A stretch of 64,000 bases of DNA from Manduca sexta (Eukaryota > Arthropoda > Insecta > Lepidoptera > Sphingidae). Location of the stretch: contig NC_051121.1 of NCBI RefSeq assembly GCF_014839805.1, forward strand, positions 6,989,116-7,053,115, in the 5' to 3' direction. A program made the position numbers and the translations under genes. Positions 12,650-24,700 of this stretch are shown in pieces (positions within the stretch are counted from its first letter, which is position 1; each line of letters begins with the position of its first letter). Below the pieces are notes generated by a model. It ran no database searches. It saw only the letters and a list, made by a program, of their open reading frames with translations, and was not told where the DNA came from.

Positions 12650-12727
12650 CTATTGTCAAATGTAGTGCAAACGTCAAAGTTTCTAATGTCAAATCGATGC
12701 GTCAATCTGACATCAATTGTCAAAAAG
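12650..12727 (+). promoter_or_regulatory. cluster of GTCAA motifs upstream of cathepsin A
   Basis: Five GTCAA words (ATTGTCAAATG, ACGTCAAAG, ATGTCAAATCG, GCGTCAATC, TTGTCAAAAA) plus one near match (TGACATCAATTG) fall within about 80 bp, 70-150 bp before the ATG at 12797. Such clustering in otherwise random AT-rich DNA suggests a regulatory or core-promoter element. The binding factor is unknown. Confidence 0.35.
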
Positions 12728-12796
12728 TTTTAAGATCCAAAGTTTGCAGATCGGCAGATGGTCGTGAAAAGTGTTTTATAATTAAATTTCGTCAAG

Positions 12797-15700
12797 ATGA
12801 ATAAGTGGTGGAATTGGGTGTTGGGTTTTGCGTTATTTTGTCTATTATTTGTTGCCATTCCTCTATCTGTGTCTAAAAATAAAACCAAAGAGCAGCTAAA
12901 GCCCATGTTCGACCAATATATTCAAAAGTTTAATAAAAGTTATAAAGACAAACCGGACGAATATGAAACGAGATTTGCACATTTTGTGGTGAGTATTTTA
13001 TTTAAAATATATTTGGATATTTTTTTTTGGTTTGTTTTTATTTTTAAAAGGATTAAAACATACTTTTTTATATTCATAGGCATGGTAGATATTTTATTTG
13101 TAGTTATTTAATAATTTTTTTAATAGTAATAATTAGGTATTGTGAATAAGCCTTTGTGGCCGACAGTAATGAGCAGTTTGTGAAAAGAGATCATGAGATT
13201 TAAACTCTGTATATCAATATTTTGTGTTTGTATAAGTACAAACTCAAAATAATTATATTTGCTTGTATATTATGAGCCTGAGTAGTAGGTTGAGTACTAT
13301 AAATAAGTTAAATATGTCATGACATAGTGCAGTGTGAGGTCTATTTGACCAAAAAATGTCAATAACAAAGGTAAACATATTTGTTACCCCCATAATGAAT
13401 TCAATTACAACTACAGCAAGCCTTAGTATACACTATCAGATTAAAAAAACTAGAATGTTATATCTAACTTAATAAGTTTTAAGTTTTCAATGATGCAGTC
13501 ACAATATATAAATTGAATTGTAGTTCCCAGTTTTAGTAGTTTAACTAAACCCACTGTTTATGTCATTTATTTTATTGGCACCTTACAATTGACATAGTTT
13601 AGTCCAGCATGACATTTTTTTCTGTACTTCTATTATTTATTCCTATCAACCATAAAGATTAGTTATAATTATTATTAGTAGTTGTAGTAGTATTAGTAGT
13701 AGCTTACTACTTTTTGTTATTCTCAACATAGGCTTTGCTCTTTTTGTTTTTTGCTGGAGGTTTCACTGATACCTATAACACAGGTTCTCCTAGCATAGGT
13801 ATCAGTAGATAATTTTCTTATTGTGACAAATGTAATGCAATGAACTACTCTGTAACATTTGTGCACCAACTGAATTTTGTAACATTTTGTTTTAATACAA
13901 ATAAAAAATTTATTATTAATTTATTATAGGCTTTGCTCTAAATTTCCATCATAATTCGTACATTTAATTGATAAAATAATCTGAATTTTACCAAAATATA
14001 ACTTAAATACTCTTTCAACAGTCATCAATGCAAGAAATTGAAGAGTTGAATGCGGCATCAAGGGGTCCAGATGAGCACAAAGCTAAATTCGGTCTAACAA
14101 GACTATCTGACATGTCCAAACTTGAATACAAACAACTACATTTATCTGATGAACAAATAGAGAAGTCACCACGGTACAAATATGGTAAAAGTTGGCGTAA
14201 CTCTGATAGCAGTTCATGGAATGGTGGTAACATTGCATACAATGTTGATGATCCTAATGTCGATCATCAAAGGAACAGGATTCCAAACAGCAATGAACCA
14301 CATAATAATATTTACATCATAATCAGAAAGAAACGTGCTGCATTGCCAATGAAAGTTGATTGGTAAGTTAATTTCATGTTGTGCAATATATTAATATTAT
14401 AATAAAATCTAGCTCCATATCAGATGCATAAATAATTCTTTATAACATTGGCCTAAAATATAAGCATTTTAAAAAAGCAAAATTTTCTGTACTCTGATAC
14501 AAAATATATTGTACTGGACCACCATGCTACCGTGCTAAGCACAAAAGCGGTATGTCAGGAAACCTTGCTTTGAGATAATCTAAGTTTTGTAAATATAGTT
14601 TTTTAAGTAAAACTGAAATAGAGAAAACTCTTTTAAGGTTTTTTAATAAACTCCAAACAAGATACCATTATTTAGGTAAGTACATTGGGTACATTTCTTT
14701 AAGCTATCCAACACTAAAAATCAAGATTTTTTTTTGTTTAGATACCTATTTCATATATTTCTAACACATAATATACATACATTTTATTCTTCTGCACTTC
14801 TCTATGAGATCTTTATTCATGCCAATTCTCACACTCTTACATTCGCGCGGTACATTTTCTGTTCACATATTATTATGAGAATTAAAACAGGAGAAGCTCT
14901 CAGCATAATTATGTGAAACATATAGTATAGATAATAGTCATTAATATTTTAATGGATCTATTAAGAATAGATAATATGTTTTACAACTTGAGTCTTAATA
15001 GTTTAGTGTGAATTAAATTATTGGATTAGCTTAAAAGATTGAGTATCTTAAAATATGAGTAATAAACTGCATTTGAGTAAAATTTTAATGCATTAACTGC
15101 ATTATTTGTACTGGCGCAAATAACATCCAAAATATTACCACATTTTCCCCTATGTCCCCTAAGCTCCAATTTATGTTGAAATAAGGATTTTCAGTTTGTT
15201 TATAAAACTATGATGAGACCAGTGGCGTAGCGTAGTGGGCAGGAGCGGCACTTTTTAGGGGGCGGTAAAATTTCACAATAATTAATAACAATATTTTATA
15301 GATAGATGTGCTAAATATACCTAGCTTCCTGCTAAATTTTATGTTTCTAGGTCAATGAAAAGTACCCTGGAGGTTTTGATTCCCTTGTAATATCACGAAA
15401 ATTGAGAGATTTTGCTGCATAAATGACCATTTATTACCATATCGCCAGATCTGATCGCTTTGACCTACAAGTTTGATTTATTCACAATTTATACTTAGAC
15501 AGAAATGTCTGATATAAATTTAAGTAGAGTAATAAGTAGAAACATGATTGTAATACTTAGATAAACTTTTTTATTTAAAATCTATCCAGTATAATGCAAA
15601 ATAATGATGACTCTTCTTGCCAAAAATTTCTTTACAATTAATGTATAATATATATTAAATTGAAACATCTAAGTAACAAGGTGGCAAAATTGTTTTCCGT

Positions 15701-18700
15701 CCTGGGTAGCCGACATCCACGCTACGCTACTGGAGAAGACAAGCAAGCCTTGCCTAATGGTAAGCACTTTGACTGATATACACTAGCAACTACTTAAGGT
15801 GGTAGCTCAAGGTCCATTTTCATACATTTTGTTTCGGCTTTAATCTGGGTAACTAAACAAGTATTGGCAAGTAAAGAATTTAAATTCACGTCTAGTTAGT
15901 GATTAGTTCTCGCAGTTGAAAGAAAAATGTAAAAATAATTAATAATCATGGGTATTTCGGCCTTTAAAATTTCGTCATATTAAATTTTAAAGGCCAAAAT
16001 ATCCATGATTATTAATTATTTTTACATTTTTCTTTCAACTGCGAGAACTAATCACTAACTAGACGTGAATTTAAATTCTTTACTTGCCAATACTTGTTTA
16101 GTTACCCAGATTAAAGCCGAAACAAAATGTATGAAAATGGACCTTGAGCTACCACCTTAACTTCAAATTGCAAACTTCCGTATGTTTGCGCGCTCGTTAA
16201 ATTGATATTAGTAGTCTTATAAAGAAGGCCGTCAACCAAATTGGCCGCTGCAGTCCCAAAATCAGCCCATGTCCATCTTTCTAACGAAAATGTATAAATT
16301 TCTGTTTTTATAATTCGGCTTAAAAAATTTGGGCGCCATTTTTTCGGCGATTTTTTTGTCGTTGCTCGGTGTGCTAGCTTGGTCCCTGTGATAGGTGCCA
16401 CGCATCCACCACCCCTGATTAAAGACTGTCAGAAAATACAAACTGAGAAATACACATGTAGTTCAAAATGCAACATAACAAAATTTGTTAAGTGCTGTTT
16501 GCTCGTAGACATAGACCTATATGATACCTACCCAGACAGATTATAACTATCATAAGAGAAGCCTATACGAGTATAGTAAGATTGTGTACACGTTTTTGAA
16601 CTAGCTACTATTTTTGTCAATAATCCATGTGAATAATAACTTCTCAGAATATATGATATCATATTTTCATATTATTATATCTCTATTATAAGTGGGTAAG
16701 GAAATTTATTTGACCGTTACCCTTGATTCAGTCCCACAGACGACTGATAAACTCGGGACAATACAAATATTGCATATGTACAGTATACACACAACTTCGC
16801 ATTGTTTACATTTGATAATACCATTTAGTTTATAACTTTTATATTTATTTTGTCATATTGCAATATGAACCTAGGGTTGATAATAAAAAATATACCATTA
16901 TTCGCCAAAATCAATCTCACAATCGTCATCAGGATCTTCTATGCCAAAAGAAATTGGGTTTACACTAAAGCCAATTAAGGCACACTATACTTGTCCTGTC
17001 GCTTACTTACCACCAGGCGAGCGGCATGATCGCCGCGTCATTCAATAGCAATAAAAAAATCCAGTTAGTAATTAGATATTAAGTGGTCATAAAGATGCTG
17101 TACTCTGAAGGGTAGCTCCTGGACTAAACGGGTTACAGAGGAGTTAATTTCCCATTTATACAACTCAATAATTGTGTAGGTTGCTGGTCGATACTGTCCT
17201 TTAATTTTAATTACAAAACACTGCATGTCTGCGCATGCGCACATGACTGAGATAAGAGATGCAACGTCTCATAGTGCTCAATAACTTCATTGGATTGCTC
17301 AGTAATTGCCTATTACTGAGCGGCAACAATAAACAACACAATATTTTAAAAACTATATATTAGATACCATTAACATTATCATCAGCCGCAGGATGTCCAG
17401 TGCTAATCATGGGCTTCCTCCAAAGATTTCCATTCGACCTATTGTAAACGGCCCGCATCCCGAGACCTCCTGCACCCTTTATATTAGATATATAAAATAG
17501 TAATTCGTTTTAATATAATAGGCCTAGACTAGGCCAAAGGATAATACAGCCAATGACCGGTTCTTAGGAGGACGGCAACCCATTCAAACGTGACAATAAA
17601 AATGTACTATTATGATTCAATAGGGTACCGGGTTACGACGCGTGCGAAAGAAAGAGATGAAGCGATGTCCGCACAACGGGCCTACTTCTGCACGTTACAA
17701 TATTTGAAATATGAATTACTAGCTCATTTTTTAACTAATTTTTATGCAGTTTTTGCAAGAGTGCTTCTCTTTCCTATTAACCATTACATATAGAACAATG
17801 TACAAAATCAAGCATAGGCCGGTTCCCTATTGGCGCTACGATACGTTGAAAATAAGTAACTTAAATGTGAACCCTATATATTCTTGTATAATACGAGAAG
17901 TGGTCAAAACAAATACTAATTTGAAATTTAACAAAACAAACTTAAATACAACTGTTAAAAACAAATTTAAGTAAACCATAAATAACGTATTTATTAGTTA
18001 GCTATATAATGCATTGATAGGTGTTGACAATTATATAATAAAATAAATATTTTAAAATTATACTGCCTCCAAAAACCACTAAAATAATTTAACATTACCT
18101 TTATACTGGATACCAATTTTGGAGTCAGAGTCAAGGGTCCAACAACATTTAAATTTATATGAGACCACAAGGGAAGCACCAGCTTTGAATTAAAAAATGA
18201 ATCATCCAAATCGGTTCAGCCAGTCAAAAGTTGTATTCTGAGGTAACAAACATAAAAAATAATACAGTCGAATTGAGAAATTCTTCCCTTTTTTGAAATG
18301 GGTTAAAAACTTAAAGAGAAGTTTACCGTGGCCTTTACCATCTGACTAAAGTTACACATTTACGAACTGGTACAAGTAAACGTTACCAAATTCGTCTAAA
18401 AGCATTTTTTTTCCTAATAACCACCTCGGATAATAATAATGTAGCAGTAGTGCTCAGTATCCAATTAGAGTCGACCTTTACATCTCTGCATACCCTCTAA
18501 ATGCTGACCTAGTTGAATAATTAAATGTGCATTCACTCACAAAATACTTAATATTCGTTATAAATTAGAGCTAAAAATATGCGGAGAGCAGTGCATATAA
18601 TATGCCTGTAATTTTTATAAGTTCTATACCCATAATTTTTATAAGTTCTATGCTTGTAATTTTTATAAGTTCTATGCCCGTAATTTTTATAAGTTCTTTC

Positions 18701-21700
18701 ATGTTCTAATTAGAAACTGTTTCGACTCTGGGGAAGACGCTATATTCTGTCGTCATAATAGAAGAAATAGTTATATTTTTTTAAAATTGAGATAATTACA
18801 CATTCGTAATAACAATATACTTATCCAATAACATTTTTTTTGTAGTTACCTACTTTTTCTTTATGACAGCAATATTATGGTCAATAAATCTATACATATT
18901 TTAAAAAGCCAAAAGCTGTCTGTATGTTATCGATTTTCTTAAAATATACTGAACGGATTTTTATGAAATTTGGTATGAAGATAGTTTAAGACCCTGGGAA
19001 GGTTATATAGGCTACTTTATATCCTGGGAAAATATATAGCGGGACTTTTATCCTGGAAAACCTCTTCACACGCGCGAAGCCGCGACCAAAGCTAGTAGTA
19101 TTATACTACTTAGGCGCTACCAGTTACGGTATACTCTACTGGTGCGTCGTACCCGATAGTCCCTAGGATATTACCAGGGCTGGGGAAGCCATAATGAGTT
19201 TTTCCTAATAAAGGAATATAATAATAAGAATTTCCTCCCCATAGACGTAGGCATGGGGGGAAAAAAGTGAACGGCGCGGCGCCCATCTTAGAAACAACTT
19301 TGCCCACCCTAGAAAAAGCCTCGCACTTATACAGGCCCCGCGTGGTGCGGGCTGTTTGATGATGTCGGGATCTTTTTTCTATGGAACATTCCACCAGCTG
19401 CCCCAATAGATAAATCCCCAGCTACGGCATTGAATGTCACCCATTCTACAGGATAGGACCGTGTTATCCTAAGAATGGATTTTTACGAGGGCGGAGATTC
19501 GTTCATCTACAAGTAAGATTATCAATTAAATGCGCATCAGTAAACAACTCCATTTAAAACCGGATAAATGTTTGTCTCTATGTTTCGTGTCACCACCCTC
19601 TATTACACATTACAAAAAAATAAACGATAACGCTTTTGTAAGCGATTGACCGAGTCACATATTCCGCTAGTAATTCTTTTTGGAATACATTAAAATAAAC
19701 ATATATTTTCTTGATTATAATCTTATTTTATTATACTTATAGTCTGTAGTGTTGTAGTACCATTCGAACGGATTACGATTTAGTTTTTAATATTGTTAAA
19801 ACTCTAGCAAATATGTAATAAGTTGCAAAACAGAGAACACGATTAGGACGGGCCGAATAATGCAAAAATCACACGTAGAGCTTATAATTCAAATTCAAAT
19901 TTCATTATTCGTAAAACATGATACATGTAAAATATGCAAGTTGTTTAAATACAAATAAAGTATCCAATATTTTTTGGTCTATGTGACGTATAGATTGTAA
20001 TTAAAAAAGTACAAAATACAATTTATTTATGCAGACTTAATATAAAAATCAATCTTAGTTTTACGCAACTGTTGTGACTTTAAGTCCTTCATGGACAAAG
20101 GCGTGATGTGTGTGTGTTTGTGTGTAAGCCACTGATTGTATTTTAGCTACTTTTGCATCCGTACTAATGCCAGATTATAAGTTGATCATGATAGAAAACA
20201 AGTTCCAAAACCGGTCCGCCAAACATGGGCGATAACCATGCAGCTAGACTAAATTATTTTTACGGCTTCGTGAACTGTGATAGTATACAATATATTTAAG
20301 TACACCACCGCGAGCGAAACAAAAGAATTTAATCAAACAATCAATTCAAAAGACAAGTAAGTATGGTTCTGTCTGAGGACTGAGGTTTCACTTACACTTG
20401 CACACATACACGCACGCATCTACACGTATACACAAACACACATTCGCACTGTACTAATGAATTAAAAATTATATGTGATAATTTAAAAATTTATGTACTC
20501 TCACAGATTTATGTTTTATGTTTTTTCATTGTATTAATATGAGGAAATTTGTAATATTTAACCTAATTTAATTAAAAGAAGCATTGTATTTTTTATTAAG
20601 ATCGCTGTAAATTTCCTAAATAACTAAATAAATAAATTTAAAGAAATTATACCGGAAAATAGTTTAATATTACGATTTTAATCGAATGTGCTTCTCCTCG
20701 CAATGGGTTACAAAATGCACAGGCCAAGGCAAAGTATTTTTATTATAAACCATACACATCCTCATAATTTAAAAATTTACTTTTTAGCGACAGATATATT
20801 ATTGTATGATTCTATTTTTGCACTAATAACAAATAATAGTAGTAACACTCCTCGTGTCTGAATTAATTAAACAATAATAGGAATAGCATTTTATTGGCAT
20901 ATGTATATTATATACCCAGAGATGGACAGAATACGTGCATTGCTTTAATTCAGATACAAATACACATAATATACGACATACAGAATATTTTAAGTCATGA
21001 ATTCAAAATATAAAGTACAGTATTTTAACATTTTTTATTTCAATACAATATACTGTTAGGTGATCTAAATTGAGTAAAACCAACCCAGTCCAGTCTATTA
21101 ACCAATAAAAGAAGAATATTCTGATATGAACACTAGATTTTAATTGTACTATTAGACAATCAGCCACTTGATGGATAATATTTTTTTTTCTGCAGCGCGC
21201 ACTACGCACTCATTGATAAGTTTTCTAAATGTATTTAAATACATCACCGAGATTGAATAAATTTAAAGAAATTATACTTCATATTTTAGCGACAGTTCAG
21301 AATATACCGTGGAAGTAAAATAAATTAAATTTCAATCTTAATAAAAATATATACTCACGCCTTTGCTGAAGGTAGGATATAATATCAGCCCTGTATTAAA
21401 TACTGTCCTATTGTTGGGCACGGGCCTCCTCTACTACTGAGAGGAATAAGGCGTTAGTCCACCACGCTGGCCTAGTGCGGATTGGTAGACTTCACACATC
21501 CTCGAAATTCCTATAGAGAACTTCTCAGGTATGGAGGTTTCCTCACGATGTTTCCTTCACCGTTAAAGCATGCGATAATTCACAAAGAATATACACATCA
21601 TTTTTTTGAAAAATCGAGAGGTGTGTGCCCTTGGGATTTGAACCAGCGGGCATTCGTGTCGGCAGTCCGTTCCACAACCAACTAGGCTATTTCCGCTTAG

Positions 21701-24700
21701 GAGGTAGGATATAATAATTTATATCCACCCGAATAGTGACCACCGTACATAAGTAATCCGCTATAGTGGTGCACGTAAATGCCGCGATCCGGGATCAGCC
21801 TGTGTATATCCAGATCCAACAGGCCGGCATAATAGTGTGTTTTCTAAATGTGTTAACAAGTCCTTCAAATACTGCCCAACTCGGTATATACCTACTAGAT
21901 TTTATAGTTCACTAGTTGACAGACGTTGTCCCGTCGTAACTATGAATTTGCAGCGCGCATTCTGTCAATCGCTGACAGTTATTTCAAACTATTGACAGTT
22001 ATATAAAATTAATATTTTCGTTATGTTTTCTTAAGTTTTCTAAATTTTCCGCGCAATTTTTTGAATTTTTACTTTCATAGGAACGTTCTCGTAACAATAA
22101 CAAACATAACAAAAAAAAATTGTGAAATCGGTCAAGCCGTTCACGCGTGATGCGATGACCCAGGGTAATAGACATTGTTTTATATATATAGACTTTTGTT
22201 TGTAGTGACTGTTTATGTCTTTTCAATATTTCTTTTCATTTTAAATCATGATTATCTTATTGCAGAAAGAATATAAGATATATAATAATTCCAAAGTTTA
22301 TATGAGCTTACGATTTCCGTCGATTATTAATCGTGGTCATCGTTAAACCTAGCTATTATGCGTCATAAAATTATTGAATGTACTATTAAAATTGAGACAT
22401 ATATGAATTTTTAATAACATGCAGTGTACAGATAAGTATAAAAAGTTTAGACCAGAGCCACACACGTGTGTTATTTTTTTTTTAATAGCAAACCAACAGT
22501 TACTAGACTAAACATGGTTATTTAATCTTACAACATTATAGTCGAGTCTACTCCCTCATTACAGGTATGAAACAGCATTTATACACTGATGAACTTATAA
22601 ACTGCATCAATGTTCAAGATGTTGAAATAAACATTTTAACTAAGTATTCAAACTTTTTATACAAATTTAAATAAAAACCTATAGCTTGGTTCGTTAGCTT
22701 CATAACAGCGTAGTATCATAGCTCTGTTTTGCTGTTTATTGACGTGAGGAAACGATTCTGTAGGGAAGTTGAAATAATAAATCGCTCGTCACGACGGGTG
22801 GTTGCTCGCGTTCTGCCGGTATCGGGTCTTCTTTTGTGACAACCTGTCTCTACAAAGTCTCACGATACTTTAGAAACCGTAGACTGGATTAATTTTAAAT
22901 TTCTAGCAATCGTTTGTTCATCCAAGCTTTCCCGCACCCATGCCACCATTTGAGCAGCTTGTTCGGACGAAGTGTCCTTATTGTGATTACGAAACTTTTG
23001 TTGAGTTTAAAAGACTAATAATCAATACTATTGGTAACAATAATTTAAATCCCAAATGAAAAAAAAGTATAAAAAGAATTAATTTCAAACTTTACTCTAA
23101 TAACACACGAATTTGATAAAATGCATAAATTTTATTTTCCCGGCTATAATTTTATCTTTAACTACAGTTTTATTACGAATTATTCTTTTGTTTTTATTAA
23201 TAGACAGTCTCGACATTTTCATTTAATTTAATCTCAAAAGTTTGCATACTTATCAAAAATATTAATTCGCAAGTAATCTTGATCTTTGGTGCAGTTTATG
23301 AGTCCGTCATAAAAACATGAAATTATTATTTTTTTCTCTTTTCAAAAGTGGTCGAGTCTAATCGCATAGTTCGCGTGTTGGCTAGTGTTTGCATCTTCTT
23401 TGCATTTTGCATTTTTTTTATGGCTTTGAATGACGAGACGAGCTTGCCGTTCGCTTGATGGTAAGCAGTACGCCCGCCCATAAATAGTAAATAGTAATAG
23501 TAATAGTAATAGTATTACTATTACTATTACTATTAATAATAGTAATAGCCCATAAATAGTAATAGTAATAGTATTAAATGATTACTTGCGGCACCTCACC
23601 GTTCTAGAATATTTCTTCATAAAATTGTAGTGTATTTTCAGTTCGATGAGGTGCAGCTGGTTTTTTGTTATAAATGATGAAGCATTATCGCCTCACATCG
23701 CATGCCAGTCCGTGTATCCCCGCCCTAATATTGAATTCTAAATAAATTAAAGTATTATATTGTTTATTAATGTTTAGATTACTTTAGAACTTCGGACGGG
23801 TTAATGTTTACGACACTCGCCTCTGCATTAAGTAAGGTCAGGTATTAATATGGTTTAATGTGTTCCTGAATACTAATTGATTAATGAAATTAATGAATAT
23901 TTTTTGGTTAGTTGTTAGGAGGATAGTTTAAAACAGTAATGGCGGCGTAGAGCTGGCTTCTTTGTTTACTTTATAGTCTTTCATTTATTTATTTCCAATA
24001 TAAAATGTCTTTAGTTATATAAGCGACTTTATTTAAGTAATATTTAAATATTTTCATGTACCTTGACTCATAAGTGCAACTATGTTCGCCTACGTGATGA
24101 ATAAAGCATTTTATTTTAAGAATATAATTATACATAATTTAGAAAACCGAACCGCCTGTATAGCCTTTGGTGGAGTTGCTCCAAACAGTTTGGTCTTAAT
24201 TAAAAACACGTTAACTTAACCAAAAATCTTTTTTACTGATACTAGGGATTTTTCTTGTTTCGTGTAGTGGCTCAAGAAGCGGGAGTATTGTGGAAATAAA
24301 TAGGCAAAGATCACTTGCCATCATTATCTTGCTCGGTTCCATCTTATTTAAAGAAAAAGATATAGTTATGATAATTAGCACTTAGATATTTAGACTATTT
24401 TATTACACATTAAATTATACATGACTTGATAAAACTCCATCGCTACATGATTATGTAGGCGTAGGTAATAAAGATATCGAATCACATAGCGACGTGACGT
24501 AACCTCATCTTCCAAAATAATATGGATATGGCAACTAAGAAACGAAGAAAAAGGAGTAAGTATATAAATAAAATAAGGCAGGTTATTTTTTCGGTTTGAC
24601 GTTACCCTGTGTAATACTTATGGGAGCGCCATGAGCATCAGTCGATGAGTCCATTGTGACAGATTAGATTTAAAATGTAATGTGAAAAAAAGGTTGCCGA

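Larger units (their letters stand above)
11991..12796. other. ENOX-cathepsin A spacer
   Basis: Spacer of 806 bp with the ENOX 3' UTR at its left and the cathepsin A promoter at its right. The only structured feature seen is the GTCAA-rich cluster at 12650-12727. Confidence 0.6.

Noticed and set aside
16111..16401. 96-residue open frame on the minus strand
   Set aside because: It overlaps one arm of the 367-bp palindrome and shows no recognisable domain; a chance frame in a transposon.
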